Source: Hominenteromicrobium sp964531265 (GTDB lineage: Bacteria; Bacillota; Clostridia; Oscillospirales; Acutalibacteraceae). Taken from it: a DNA stretch of 64,000 nt. Position 1 is the stretch's first letter, and each line of letters starts with the position of its first letter. The notes beneath the pieces are model-generated. The model was not told the origin of the DNA and searched no databases. It was given only the letters and a program-made list of their open reading frames with translations. The stretch lies in the NCBI GenBank assembly GCA_964531265.1, contig CAZHDW010000004.1:1-64000 (forward strand), read 5' to 3'. The translations under genes were made by a program, and so were the position numbers. Positions 42,417-49,983 of this stretch are shown here, one piece after another.

Positions 42417-42895
42417 TTAGCAGTACAGCTCGGTACAATTACCGTGACTGTCTTTCATCCCATTCGGGCAAATGTCTTCCATGCGCATTCCGAGCTTTTT
42501 CATTAGTCCTACAGATTTCTCGGGGTCGATCGTTTCAGCAAAAATTCTATGGGCTTCCCGCTCTTCAAAAGCATGACGAATCAGAGCCTTACACGATTCG
42601 TATGCATAGCCATGCCGCCAAAAGCTTCGGTTAAAAGACCAGCCCATCTCATACACTCCCTTATTCTGTTCGCTAAACAGAATATATCCGATCAGCTTGT
42701 CGCTTTTCTTATGTACGGCGGTCACTGCACCATGACGAGTGATGCAAAAGGAAGCTGAAATGCCTTCATCCTGTCAAAGCTGTATGCCGGTTCGGAGTAT
42801 TTCATGGTTTCATCATCACTGAGAATCTCATATAAATCTAAGGCATCCTTCGGTGTGAAATCACAGATCGTCATTCTTGGGGTTTCTATGCGCAT
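42417..42895 (-). pseudogene. GNAT-family N-acetyltransferase with a frameshift
   Basis: The first segment starts at ATG 42895 and encodes a GNAT-type beginning (IETPRMTICDF, DALDLYEILSDDETMKYSEP, SFDRMKAF), reaching a TGA near 42724. The second runs in another frame (CITRHGAVTAVHKKSDKLIG, WRHGYAYESCKALIRHAFE, VGLMKKLGMRME). The two halves join into a normal GNAT of about 158 residues if one nucleotide is changed around 42745-42756 (CTTCCTTTTGC on the minus strand). Either a mutation or a sequencing error in the short homopolymers. Confidence 0.8.
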
Positions 42896-42943
42896 ATTTG
42901 TAAATCCGACCTCTTATATTCTATACACGATAGTATGTAACGA

Positions 42944-42973
42944 ATTATAGCATAGTATTGCTGTTCTTTTCAA
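42944..42973 (-). promoter_or_regulatory. Promoter of the GNAT gene
   Basis: TTGAAA (42973-42968) and TATAAT (42949-42944) on the minus strand with an 18-bp spacer. Confidence 0.6.
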
Positions 42974-43003
42974 GACACAGATGCTTTTGAATTCATTGAC
43001 GCC

Positions 43004-43048
43004 GAAAAAAGAACAGACGACATCCAACGGTCGTAGAATGTCGTCTGT
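43004..43048 (-). terminator. Terminator of yitT
   Basis: On the minus strand ACAGACGACAT pairs perfectly with ATGTCGTCTGT, followed by TCTTTTTT. It ends the rplU-to-yitT gene run. Confidence 0.88.
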
Positions 43049-43058
43049 GTTTCATTTG

Positions 43059-43997
43059 TTAATTATTTTTATCTGAATTCTTATTCTTAATAGCTGACAG
43101 AATATCGCCAAGCGTCCTATCATCCGATTTAGTGGACTTAAAGCCCTCTCCGGTGATCTCACCCGCATCGCCGACTATGACAAATGCATCTGGATCCGTT
43201 GTGCGGATAATCTCGCTTATGTGATAAACCTCGAATCTGCGCACGGCGCACAGGAGCATCTCGCCCTCCTGCTGCATATATGCACCACGGGACTTAATGA
43301 AAGTTGCTCCTCGCTCAAGCTCCGTCATGATACGCTCTGCTATCTTCTCACTTTCCTTGGAGAAGATGAAGAACATCTTGCCGTTACCGATATCCGTACC
43401 GTACATTATTGTATCAATAAGCTGAGTGGACACGAAAATGACCACACAGGCGTAAACAGCACTCTCGATACTGTGATAAACAAATGCAGAAACGACAACG
43501 ATGCAGCCGTCGAGCATCAGCATAAGCTTACCCATGGACATGTGACGCAGTCTGTGATTCAGCAGACGAGCTACCATGTCCGTACCGCCGGTAGTTGCAC
43601 CACGGAAAAAGACCAGGGACAGACCCACGCCCTCGCAGACACCGCCGATAAGAGTGATGATGAGAGGATCTCCGTGATAAACCGGAATAATCGGTGCAAG
43701 GATATCAATTGCGAGAGAGTTCAGAATGATACAGATTATAGTTTTGGTAACAAGCTTATAGCCGATCTCAACAACAGCCCAAATAACTATAGGGATATTG
43801 ATAATAAAGACAACGACACCGATCGGTGTACCGATAGCATAGTTCAGCATTGTTGCTACACCGGTAACTCCGCCCGGTGCAATGTTATTTGGAGCGGTAA
43901 AGCCATTGATAGCTATCGCATAAATAATGGCGCCGGCCGTCATAAAAAGTATATCCAAAGCCATTTCTTTAGCATGGTTCAGCTTCTTTTCATGCAT
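43059..43997 (-). CDS. YitT family membrane protein
   Basis: The 312 residues have five or six membrane helices (about 13-205) with the family motif FTAPNNIAPGGVTGVA near 33 and FFRGATTGGTDMVARL near 133, followed by a soluble DUF2179 domain (about 220-285, RGATFIKSRGAYM and EVYHISEIIRTTDPDAFVIV). Transport substrate and function are not established. AAGGAG lies 7 nt before the ATG. It follows mrnC by a few bases. Confidence 0.93.
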   Translation of the reverse strand: MHEKKLNHAKEMALDILFMTAGAIIYAIAINGFTAPNNIAPGGVTGVATMLNYAIGTPIGVVVFIINIPIVIWAVVEIGYKLVTKTIICIILNSLAIDILAPIIPVYHGDPLIITLIGGVCEGVGLSLVFFRGATTGGTDMVARLLNHRLRHMSMGKLMLMLDGCIVVVSAFVYHSIESAVYACVVIFVSTQLIDTIMYGTDIGNGKMFFIFSKESEKIAERIMTELERGATFIKSRGAYMQQEGEMLLCAVRRFEVYHISEIIRTTDPDAFVIVGDAGEITGEGFKSTKSDDRTLGDILSAIKNKNSDKNN

Positions 43998-44008
43998 AGA
44001 AGAACTCC

Positions 44009-44413
44009 TTACTCTATATATTCAATTATTTTTTGGAAGAAAAATCTAAGCCTCTCAAGCTGCCCAGAGAGGTAAAGATAGCCGAAAACACACTCAAAGG
44101 CAGTAGCCCCGTGATAATCGGCAACGCTGGCATTTTTAGGCACATGCGAGACATGCGCATTGCGTCCGCGCATGCACACGTCATTTTCATCCTGCGTAAA
44201 CAGCGGCGAAAGTACCTCGGACAGAGCCTTTGCCTGAAATTCACACCGCACAAGCTCCACTGATCTGCTGTGCAGCTTTTTCACCGGGCAATTTCCCTTT
44301 GAAACAATGTATTCCCTTACAAACAGCTCGTAGACACCGTCTCCGACATATGCCAGGGTCAAGGGGCTGAGCTGCTTTGGGTCATCTCCGCTAATATTCA
44401 ACAATCGCTCCAA
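44009..44413 (-). CDS. mrnC: Mini-ribonuclease 3
   Basis: MrnC is a stand-alone RNase III catalytic domain without the dsRNA-binding domain that matures 23S rRNA ends in Firmicutes. The 134 residues contain LAYVGDGVYELFVREY (the metal Asp), RGRNAHVSHVPKNASVADYHGATAFE and ECVFGYLYLSG. I place the start at the TTG 8 nt after AAGAGG; a GTG at 44422 overlaps that site. It directly follows obg. Confidence 0.93.
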   Translation of the reverse strand: MERLLNISGDDPKQLSPLTLAYVGDGVYELFVREYIVSKGNCPVKKLHSRSVELVRCEFQAKALSEVLSPLFTQDENDVCMRGRNAHVSHVPKNASVADYHGATAFECVFGYLYLSGQLERLRFFFQKIIEYIE

Positions 44414-44425
44414 GGAATGCACCTC

Positions 44426-45697
44426 TTAGTTTACAAACTCAAATTCCAGGTCATACATGCTTACGGTATCGCCCTCGTTGATGCCTGCATCACGAAGTGC
44501 ATCTATGACGCCCGTATTTATAAGCACGCGCTGGAAGTATTGCAGGGACTCATAATCATCGAAATTGACACTGTTGATAAGCTGGAGCAGCCATTCACCC
44601 TCGACGAAGTATACATCATCCTCTGCATGTATCTTAACATCCGTCTTACCGAATTCCTCTGCCGGCTTGACAACCGGTGCTTCCGGCTCAAATCTTGCAA
44701 CCGGCGGAAGAGTTGAAAGCATCTCCGCAACCTTATTCATAAGTGGATCAACATCATAGCGGATCGCAGCCATGATCGGGAAGAACGCGTAGCCCTGCTC
44801 CTCAACGAATTTTCTGAAATCTTCCACCTGCTCATCATCACAGAGGTCACACTTATTACCCGCAACCACCATGGGACGCTCTGCAAGCTCGGGATTGAAC
44901 TTTCTGAGCTCCTCATTGATTATTCTGAAATCCTCCTTGGGATCTCTGCCCTCACTGCCGGAAACATCAACAATGTGTATGAGCATACGGCAGCGCTCTA
45001 CATGGCGAAGGAACTGATGACCGAGGCCAACGCCCTCCCATGCGCCCTCAATGAGGCCCGGGATATCCGCCATAACAAAGGACATGCCCTGCGGCATACG
45101 AACAACGCCAAGCACCGGCGTGATGGTCGTAAAGTGATAGTTCGCGATATTCGGCTTCGCTTCACTGACAACGGAGACAAGAGTTGACTTGCCGACATTC
45201 GGGAAGCCAACCAGACCGACATCGGCCAACAGCTTAAGCTCAAGCTGAAGCTCAAAGGCCTCTCCGGGTGTGCCGGGCTTCGCAAATCGAGGCGTCTGCC
45301 TTGTCGGAGTAGCAAAATGAACATTGCCCCAGCCTCCGCGGCCGCCCTTAGCGATGACAACATCCTCATCCGTCGACATATCTGCCATTATTCTGCCCGT
45401 TTCAGCCTCGCGTATTAGTGTTCCTCGCGGAACTGATATTACAAGCGGAGCTGCACTTTTTCCTGAGCAGCGCTTTCCCCTGCCATTTTCACCGCGTTCC
45501 GCAACATATTTTCTCTTATATCTGAAATCGGCCAAAGTGGAAAGGCTTTCGTCCACTCTGAATACTATATCGCCGCCGCGACCGCCATCGCCGCCATCCG
45601 GGCCTCCGGATGCGATATATTTTTCGCGGTGAAAGGCAACTGCACCGTCGCCGCCATCGCCGGCCTTAACTTTAATTTTTGCAACATCTATAAACAT
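44426..45697 (-). CDS. obg: GTPase Obg
   Basis: Obg is a ribosome-associated GTPase involved in 50S assembly and sporulation/stringent signalling. The 423 residues have the glycine-rich Obg fold (1-158, KAGDGGDGAVAFHREKY, GGDGGRGGDI), a G domain with Walker A GFPNVGKST, ADIPGLI, and NKCD, and a C-terminal OCT domain (from about 345). The Met at 45697 matches the family start and has GGAAGG upstream. It follows rpmA, from which a terminator-like hairpin separates it. Confidence 0.97.
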   Translation of the reverse strand: MFIDVAKIKVKAGDGGDGAVAFHREKYIASGGPDGGDGGRGGDIVFRVDESLSTLADFRYKRKYVAERGENGRGKRCSGKSAAPLVISVPRGTLIREAETGRIMADMSTDEDVVIAKGGRGGWGNVHFATPTRQTPRFAKPGTPGEAFELQLELKLLADVGLVGFPNVGKSTLVSVVSEAKPNIANYHFTTITPVLGVVRMPQGMSFVMADIPGLIEGAWEGVGLGHQFLRHVERCRMLIHIVDVSGSEGRDPKEDFRIINEELRKFNPELAERPMVVAGNKCDLCDDEQVEDFRKFVEEQGYAFFPIMAAIRYDVDPLMNKVAEMLSTLPPVARFEPEAPVVKPAEEFGKTDVKIHAEDDVYFVEGEWLLQLINSVNFDDYESLQYFQRVLINTGVIDALRDAGINEGDTVSMYDLEFEFVN

Positions 45698-45735
45698 GAC
45701 CGTATACCTTCCTTTCTTAGGTTTGCATGCGGTAA

Positions 45736-45769
45736 GAAAAAGGGCCTCTCCGTAAAATCGAAGAAGCCC
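45736..45769 (-). terminator. Hairpin terminator or attenuator between rpmA and obg
   Basis: On the minus strand GGGCTTCT pairs with AGAGGCCC (one G-U pair), followed by TTTTTC. No new promoter was seen before obg, so it may only reduce read-through from the ribosomal protein genes. Confidence 0.65.
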
Positions 45770-45817
45770 GTTTTCATCGAAGTATTTAGGGCATATTCGA
45801 GCCCCTGAGGTCAATAA

Positions 45818-46102
45818 TTACTGCTCGATAGCGTAAACGCTGACCTTCTTGCGATCACGGCCCATACGCTCGAAACGAACCTGGCCGTCGATGAGTGCGA
45901 ACAGAGAGTCGTCAGAGCCTCTGCCTACGTTCTCACCCGGATGAATGTGGGTACCGCGCTGCTTAACAAGAATGTTGCCAGCCAGAACATACTGACCGTC
46001 AGCACGCTTTACGCCGAGTCTCTTGGATTCGGAGTCACGGCCGTTCTTTGTGGAACCCATACCTTTTTTATGAGCAAACAACTGAATGTTGATCTTAAGC
46101 AT
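45818..46102 (-). CDS. rpmA: Ribosomal protein bL27 with Prp-cleavable extension
   Basis: The 94-residue bL27 reaches the peptidyl-transferase centre with its N-terminus. The chain starts MLKINIQLFAHKKGMGST: a nine-residue extension before AHKKG, which Firmicutes remove by the cysteine protease Prp at a QLF/A-type site. The remaining motifs (RDSESKRLGVK, GTHIHPGENVGRGSDD) are standard. The ATG at 46102 follows AGGAAGG. The protease gene is immediately upstream. Confidence 0.97.
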   Translation of the reverse strand: MLKINIQLFAHKKGMGSTKNGRDSESKRLGVKRADGQYVLAGNILVKQRGTHIHPGENVGRGSDDSLFALIDGQVRFERMGRDRKKVSVYAIEQ

Positions 46103-46128
46103 TATCGTAGCCTTCCTTTCATTTGATG

Positions 46129-46452
46129 TCAGACTTCTGTGTAACATACACGCAGATTCTCCTGATACTGTTCTTCCAAGCCTGTAAGATGAAGCTTAAA
46201 GCCTCTCAAAACATCCGAGCACAGGCGTGCATCCTTCGATGATATGCGAAACAACATATCGCCGTCGTCAACACGGAGTGTTACCGGTGTTACATGCAGG
46301 ATTTCCAGTATGGTATTGGCTGTCATGTATGTTGCTGAGGAAACCGCTGCGCAGAGTATATCACTGCCCTGCTCCGCCAGACCTGAGTGTCCGGATACGG
46401 AGAAGCCCAATATACTTCCCTCTGCATCAGCAAAGAATTCCGCTCGAATCAT
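46129..46452 (-). CDS. prp: Ribosomal-processing cysteine protease Prp
   Basis: Prp (YsxB) cleaves the N-terminal extension of bL27. The 107 residues show the catalytic His in VSGHSGLAEQG near 20 and the Cys in SDILCAAVSS near 34, both complete. It sits between rplU and rpmA as in most Firmicutes, and its substrate is the next gene product. Confidence 0.95.
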   Translation of the reverse strand: MIRAEFFADAEGSILGFSVSGHSGLAEQGSDILCAAVSSATYMTANTILEILHVTPVTLRVDDGDMLFRISSKDARLCSDVLRGFKLHLTGLEEQYQENLRVCYTEV

Positions 46453-46457
46453 TCAAA

Positions 46458-46766
46458 TCAGCCCTGAACGGCCTCAATCTGAATCTTGGTGTAGGGCTGT
46501 CTGTGGCCCATCTTACGCTTTTCACTTTTCTTAGCCTTGTAAGTGAAAACTGTGACCTTCTTAGCCTTACCGTTCTTCAGAACCTTACCGGTAACGGAAG
46601 CACCCTCAACATACGGTGCACCGACCTTGGTGCCGTTCTCGTCGCTCAGTGCGATAACGGGAAACTGAACTGTCTCGTCCTCGCCAGCTGTAAGCTTCTC
46701 AACGTAAATAACGTCGCCGTACTGAACCTTGTACTGCTTACCGCCTGTTTCAATAACTGCAAACAT
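46458..46766 (-). CDS. rplU: Ribosomal protein bL21
   Basis: The 102-residue protein has the family start MFAVIETGGKQYKVQYGD and the C-terminal RRKMGHRQPYTKIQIEAV-type signature (residues 83-100). It is the first gene of rplU-prp-rpmA-obg, with a strong promoter and a structured leader. Confidence 0.98.
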   Translation of the reverse strand: MFAVIETGGKQYKVQYGDVIYVEKLTAGEDETVQFPVIALSDENGTKVGAPYVEGASVTGKVLKNGKAKKVTVFTYKAKKSEKRKMGHRQPYTKIQIEAVQG

Positions 46767-46845
46767 GTTTTTCTGCCTGCCTTTTCTATAGACTCGCTAT
46801 CGTAGGTGAACTTAAAAGCTTCTTTTAAACCCACAATAAGCGGCT
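46767..46845 (-). ncRNA. Putative L21 leader RNA
   Basis: The leader before rplU holds a stable hairpin (TTAAAAG/CTTTTAA) inside an outer GTGGG/CCTAC-type pairing, then a second small stem before the SD. This place and shape fit the L21 leader motif known in Firmicutes, thought to mediate autoregulation. Identification is by position and visible stems only. Confidence 0.5.
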
Positions 46846-46850
46846 TTAAC

Positions 46851-46879
46851 ATAATAACATAATCCCCGCGCGAAGTCAA
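46851..46879 (-). promoter_or_regulatory. Promoter of the rplU operon
   Basis: TTGACT (46879-46874) and TATTAT (46856-46851) on the minus strand, 17-bp spacer. Confidence 0.78.
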
Positions 46880-46885
46880 GCAAAA

Positions 46886-47080
46886 TTACAGAGTTTTTGT
46901 AGTCTTTTTGCCTTTATAAAGCACAGAGAGCTCATCATCGTTCTGTATGGCGGAAATGGCCAGTTTTCTGTCCGAAACACGTATTGCGATCGACAGAAGC
47001 AGGTTAAGGAATGTTATAATACCAAACAGCAGCAAATGCCTGTCATCTCCATTGCGTGCCCTTCTGCCGCGTCCTGTCAT
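46886..47080 (-). CDS. Small membrane protein after pyrI
   Basis: The 64 residues start MTGRGRRARNGDD, followed by one hydrophobic helix (LLLFGIITFLNLLLSIAI, about 16-33) and a charged tail ending GKKTTKTL. The ATG overlaps the pyrI stop (ATGA), so it is probably translated by coupling. I do not recognise a family. Its link to pyrimidine synthesis is positional only. Confidence 0.5.
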   Translation of the reverse strand: MTGRGRRARNGDDRHLLLFGIITFLNLLLSIAIRVSDRKLAISAIQNDDELSVLYKGKKTTKTL

Positions 47081-47502
47081 ATCCCCTTGTACTCCTGCTC
47101 GCAGTACATGCAACGATATCTGTGTGTCTTCTCATCGCACAGAACAAAAACCTGATCTACATTATCCTCAGTGCTTGTAATGCATCTCGGATTCTTGCAC
47201 TTGATTATATTCTTCAGTCTCTTCGGCAGGACGATATTTTTCTTCTCAACAAGCTCGCCGTTACGTATGGTGCAAACCGTGATATTGTTATCGATAAAGC
47301 CAAGTGCATCAAGGTTCACATCAATGTCGCCCTCGATCTTGATTATATCCTTGCAGCCCATTTTGGTGCTTCGGGCATTTTTGATAATGGCAACGCAACA
47401 ATCGAGCTTATCGAGCTCAAGAAGCTCATATATGCGCATTCCCTTTCCGGCTTCAATATGATCCAGTACGATACCGTTCTGTATGCTGTCTATATTCAAC
47501 AT
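47077..47502 (-). CDS. pyrI: Aspartate carbamoyltransferase regulatory subunit
   Basis: PyrI binds CTP/ATP to control the catalytic trimer. The 141 residues have the allosteric domain (about 1-95, HIEAGKGMRIYELL) and a zinc domain with the four cysteines in CKNPRC and CMYC near 103-135. It overlaps pyrB by one base. Presence of PyrI indicates the allosteric dodecameric type of the enzyme. Confidence 0.95.
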   Translation of the reverse strand: MLNIDSIQNGIVLDHIEAGKGMRIYELLELDKLDCCVAIIKNARSTKMGCKDIIKIEGDIDVNLDALGFIDNNITVCTIRNGELVEKKNIVLPKRLKNIIKCKNPRCITSTEDNVDQVFVLCDEKTHRYRCMYCEQEYKGI

Positions 47503-48452
47503 TATTCTTCCTCCTTAAAAAGGCCGGGCTCAATGCCAAGCAGCATGAGTATAAGTGCCATACGAACATAAACTCCATTCTGAGCCTGAACAAAATACTT
47601 GGCACGCGGATCATCATCAACCTCGACCGCGATCTCGTTTACACGCGGAAGCGGATGAAGAATTATCAACTCCTTGGAAGCCAGCTTCATCTTATCCTCA
47701 TCGAGAATGAAGCTGTCCTTAAGTCTGACATAATCCTCCTCGTTGAAAAAGCGCTCCCTCTGAACACGAGTCATATAGAGCACATCAAGCTCGGGAAGAA
47801 CGTCATCCATTGTTCTGACCTCTTTGTACTCGCAGCCGGAGGGCTTGACTACCTCATCGATGATATAACCGGGCACACGAAGCTCTTCCGGCGAAATGAA
47901 CACGAACTTAATGCCATCACAGCGGATGAGTGACTTTATGAGTGAATGCACGGTACGGCCGAACTTCAAGTCACCGCAGAGACCTATGGTCAGATTATTC
48001 AATCTTTTCTTCTCTCTGCGTATGGTCAGCATATCCGTCAAAGTCTGTGTGGGGTGCTGGTGTCCACCGTCTCCTGCGTTTATGACCGGTATGGATGCAT
48101 ACATAGAAGCCACACGGGGTGCACCCTCTTTATTATGTCTCATGGCAATTATATCCGCATAGCAGGAGATCATACGTGCTGTGTCGGCAACGCTCTCACC
48201 CTTTGAGGCTGAGCTGCTTGCTGCACTGGAAAATCCGAGAACCTTGCCGCCGAGTCGCATCATTGCAGATTCAAAGCTAAGGCGTGTTCTCGTGCTCGGC
48301 TCGTAAAAAAGCGTTGCAAGTATCTTTCCGTCACATTTATGCGCATATGCCTCTCTGTTATCAGCGATATCATCGGCCAAATCGAGAAGCTTCATAGTCT
48401 CTTCAAGCGAAAGATCAAGAGGATCCACCAGATGTCTCAAATTATTACCCAT
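47502..48452 (-). CDS. pyrB: Aspartate carbamoyltransferase catalytic subunit
   Basis: PyrB forms N-carbamoylaspartate from carbamoyl phosphate and aspartate. The 316 residues contain the carbamoyl-phosphate loop FYEPSTRTRLSFESAM near 50, SASKGESVADT near 80, NAGDGGHQHPTQTLTD near 130 and HPLPRVNEI near 268. The Met at 48452 has AAAGGGTGA upstream. The frame is open for another 116 codons through the yebC terminator, without similarity. No promoter is visible between that terminator and the gene. Confidence 0.97.
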   Translation of the reverse strand: MGNNLRHLVDPLDLSLEETMKLLDLADDIADNREAYAHKCDGKILATLFYEPSTRTRLSFESAMMRLGGKVLGFSSAASSSASKGESVADTARMISCYADIIAMRHNKEGAPRVASMYASIPVINAGDGGHQHPTQTLTDMLTIRREKKRLNNLTIGLCGDLKFGRTVHSLIKSLIRCDGIKFVFISPEELRVPGYIIDEVVKPSGCEYKEVRTMDDVLPELDVLYMTRVQRERFFNEEDYVRLKDSFILDEDKMKLASKELIILHPLPRVNEIAVEVDDDPRAKYFVQAQNGVYVRMALILMLLGIEPGLFKEEE

Positions 48453-48483
48453 AATTAAGGTCACCCTTTCATGAATTTTTTCA

Positions 48484-48514
48484 TAAAAAACCTCCCCGGA
48501 TTGCCCGGAGAGGT
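48484..48514 (-). terminator. Terminator between yebC and pyrB
   Basis: On the minus strand AACCTCTCCGGG pairs with CCGGGGAGGTT (one wobble) and TTTTTTAT follows. It may double as an attenuator for pyrBI, which lacks an evident promoter of its own. Confidence 0.85.
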
Positions 48515-48519
48515 TTAAA

Positions 48520-49266
48520 TCAATCTTCGTCTTCTTCCTCGGGCTCGTTCCAGTTATGCCATACCTGCTGGACATCGTCATTGTCCTCAAGTGCATCAAT
48601 GAGCTTCTGCATCTTTGTAACCTGATCCGGATCGGTAAGATCTGTATATGTATCCGGAACCATTTCAACCTCTGCAGAAACGAAGGTATAGCCCTTAGCT
48701 TCAAGATCGTCACGTACACCGCCGAAATCGGACGGCTCTGTGTATATTTCAAATACGTCCTCGTCTGCCTGGAAATCGGAAGCACCTGCTTCAAGTGCAT
48801 TTTCCATTACCTCATCCTCATCGAGGCCTTCGCGCTCGATAACGATAACGCCCTTTTCGCTGAACATAAAGGAAACGCATCCGCTTGTACCGAGATTGCC
48901 GCCGAACTTATCGAAATAGTGGCGAACATCACCGGCGGTACGGTTGCGGTTATCTGTCAGGCATTCAACGATGAGCGCAACGCCTGCCGGACCGTAACCC
49001 TCATAGGTGATTGCCTCGTAATCATTGCTGTTTCCCTCACCGGCTGCCTTCTTGATGATACGCTCGATGTTATCGTTCGGAACGTTGTTAGCCTTAGCCT
49101 TGGCAATTACGTCCTTAAGCTTGGAGTTGGAAGCAGGATCGGCACTTCCGCCCTCTTTAACGGCAACGGCCAATTCACGACCGATTTTTGTAAATATCTT
49201 AGCTTTTGCGCCGTCAGTCTTTTCTTTCTTTCTCTTAATATTATTCCACTTGGAATGTCCTGACAT
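48520..49266 (-). CDS. yebC: YebC/PmpR-family protein (transcription or translation factor)
   Basis: The 248 residues start MSGHSKWNNIKRKKEKTD, the classic YebC N-terminus, with NVPNDNIERIIKKAAGE and YEGYGPAGVALIVE, and end with an acidic tail (EPEEEDED). YebC proteins act as regulators; some members relieve ribosome stalling at proline stretches. The Met at 49266 matches the family. It has its own promoter inside the end of the flavodoxin-family gene. Confidence 0.95.
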   Translation of the reverse strand: MSGHSKWNNIKRKKEKTDGAKAKIFTKIGRELAVAVKEGGSADPASNSKLKDVIAKAKANNVPNDNIERIIKKAAGEGNSNDYEAITYEGYGPAGVALIVECLTDNRNRTAGDVRHYFDKFGGNLGTSGCVSFMFSEKGVIVIEREGLDEDEVMENALEAGASDFQADEDVFEIYTEPSDFGGVRDDLEAKGYTFVSAEVEMVPDTYTDLTDPDQVTKMQKLIDALEDNDDVQQVWHNWNEPEEEDED

Positions 49267-49341
49267 GATAAGACCTCTTTTCTTGTATTCGCTGACTGTA
49301 AAAAAACAGTCCAATAAACGCATATTCGCACAGTTCACGTT

Positions 49342-49370
49342 ATTATATCACAGTTTGTTCTCGATTTCAA
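49342..49370 (-). promoter_or_regulatory. Promoter of yebC
   Basis: TTGAAA (49370-49365) and TATAAT (49347-49342) on the minus strand, 17-bp spacer. The -35 lies within the last codons of the preceding gene. Confidence 0.72.
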
Positions 49371-49914
49371 TAGCAAGTTGACGTGCTTTTTCAAAAATCA
49401 TATCCGCTCCCGGTGAAGCCATATCGGTATCCGGCAGACAAAGCGTGTGGGTCAGCCTGATATTCATTACGGAAAAGCTCTGCTTCAACGCCTTCTCGCA
49501 TACTGTTGTGGCCAGCTCGTCATTCTTACCCATTGTAAAAAGCAATACCGCCTGTCTTCTCTTTTCTATCGGCTGTCTGCGGTTATTGAAGAAATATGCT
49601 TCAAAGTATCTCTGAAATCTATCCATAACAGCCTTCAAGGGTGCGGGAAATGACAAATTGTACACGGGAGACGCGACTATGACAAGATCGCATTTTCTAA
49701 GCAATGCATCAAGCTCATCCATATCCTCGTATATGCACTGCGCATCCGTTCGACATCGGCCACATGCTATGCATGGTCTGATCGAATGCTTATACGCATC
49801 AAAGAAATCGACATTCCAGTGTTTCTCGGATAAACCTGAGAGAAATTCTTGCAGTAGCCTGCGGGTATATCCGTTTTCATGCGGAGAAGCAAACAAAACC
49901 AAAGCTTTTTTCAT
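49348..49914 (-). CDS. Flavodoxin-family NAD(P)H-dependent oxidoreductase
   Basis: The 188 residues form a flavodoxin-like fold with the FMN phosphate loop FASPHENGYTRRLL near 8, a Cys-rich loop CIACGRCRTDAQC near 49-61, and IVASPVYNLSFPAPLKAVMDR near 80. The Cys loop is typical of the iron-sulfur flavoprotein-like or NADPH-dependent FMN reductases of anaerobes, though the four cysteines here are C-x2-C-x2-C-x5-C. Substrate unknown. It follows leuS; a hairpin without T-run (49949-49977) lies between them. Confidence 0.85.
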   Translation of the reverse strand: MKKALVLFASPHENGYTRRLLQEFLSGLSEKHWNVDFFDAYKHSIRPCIACGRCRTDAQCIYEDMDELDALLRKCDLVIVASPVYNLSFPAPLKAVMDRFQRYFEAYFFNNRRQPIEKRRQAVLLFTMGKNDELATTVCEKALKQSFSVMNIRLTHTLCLPDTDMASPGADMIFEKARQLAIEIENKL

Positions 49915-49983
49915 GCTGTGTGCTCCTTTTTAGCTATGACAAAGCAATGGGCGCTGCCGCAAAAAGCAGCAGTGCCCAAAACA

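Noticed and set aside
49949..49977. Terminator between leuS and the flavodoxin-family gene
   Set aside because: GGGCACTGC/GCAGCGCCC forms a good stem but neither strand has a T-run after it, so it was not called a terminator.
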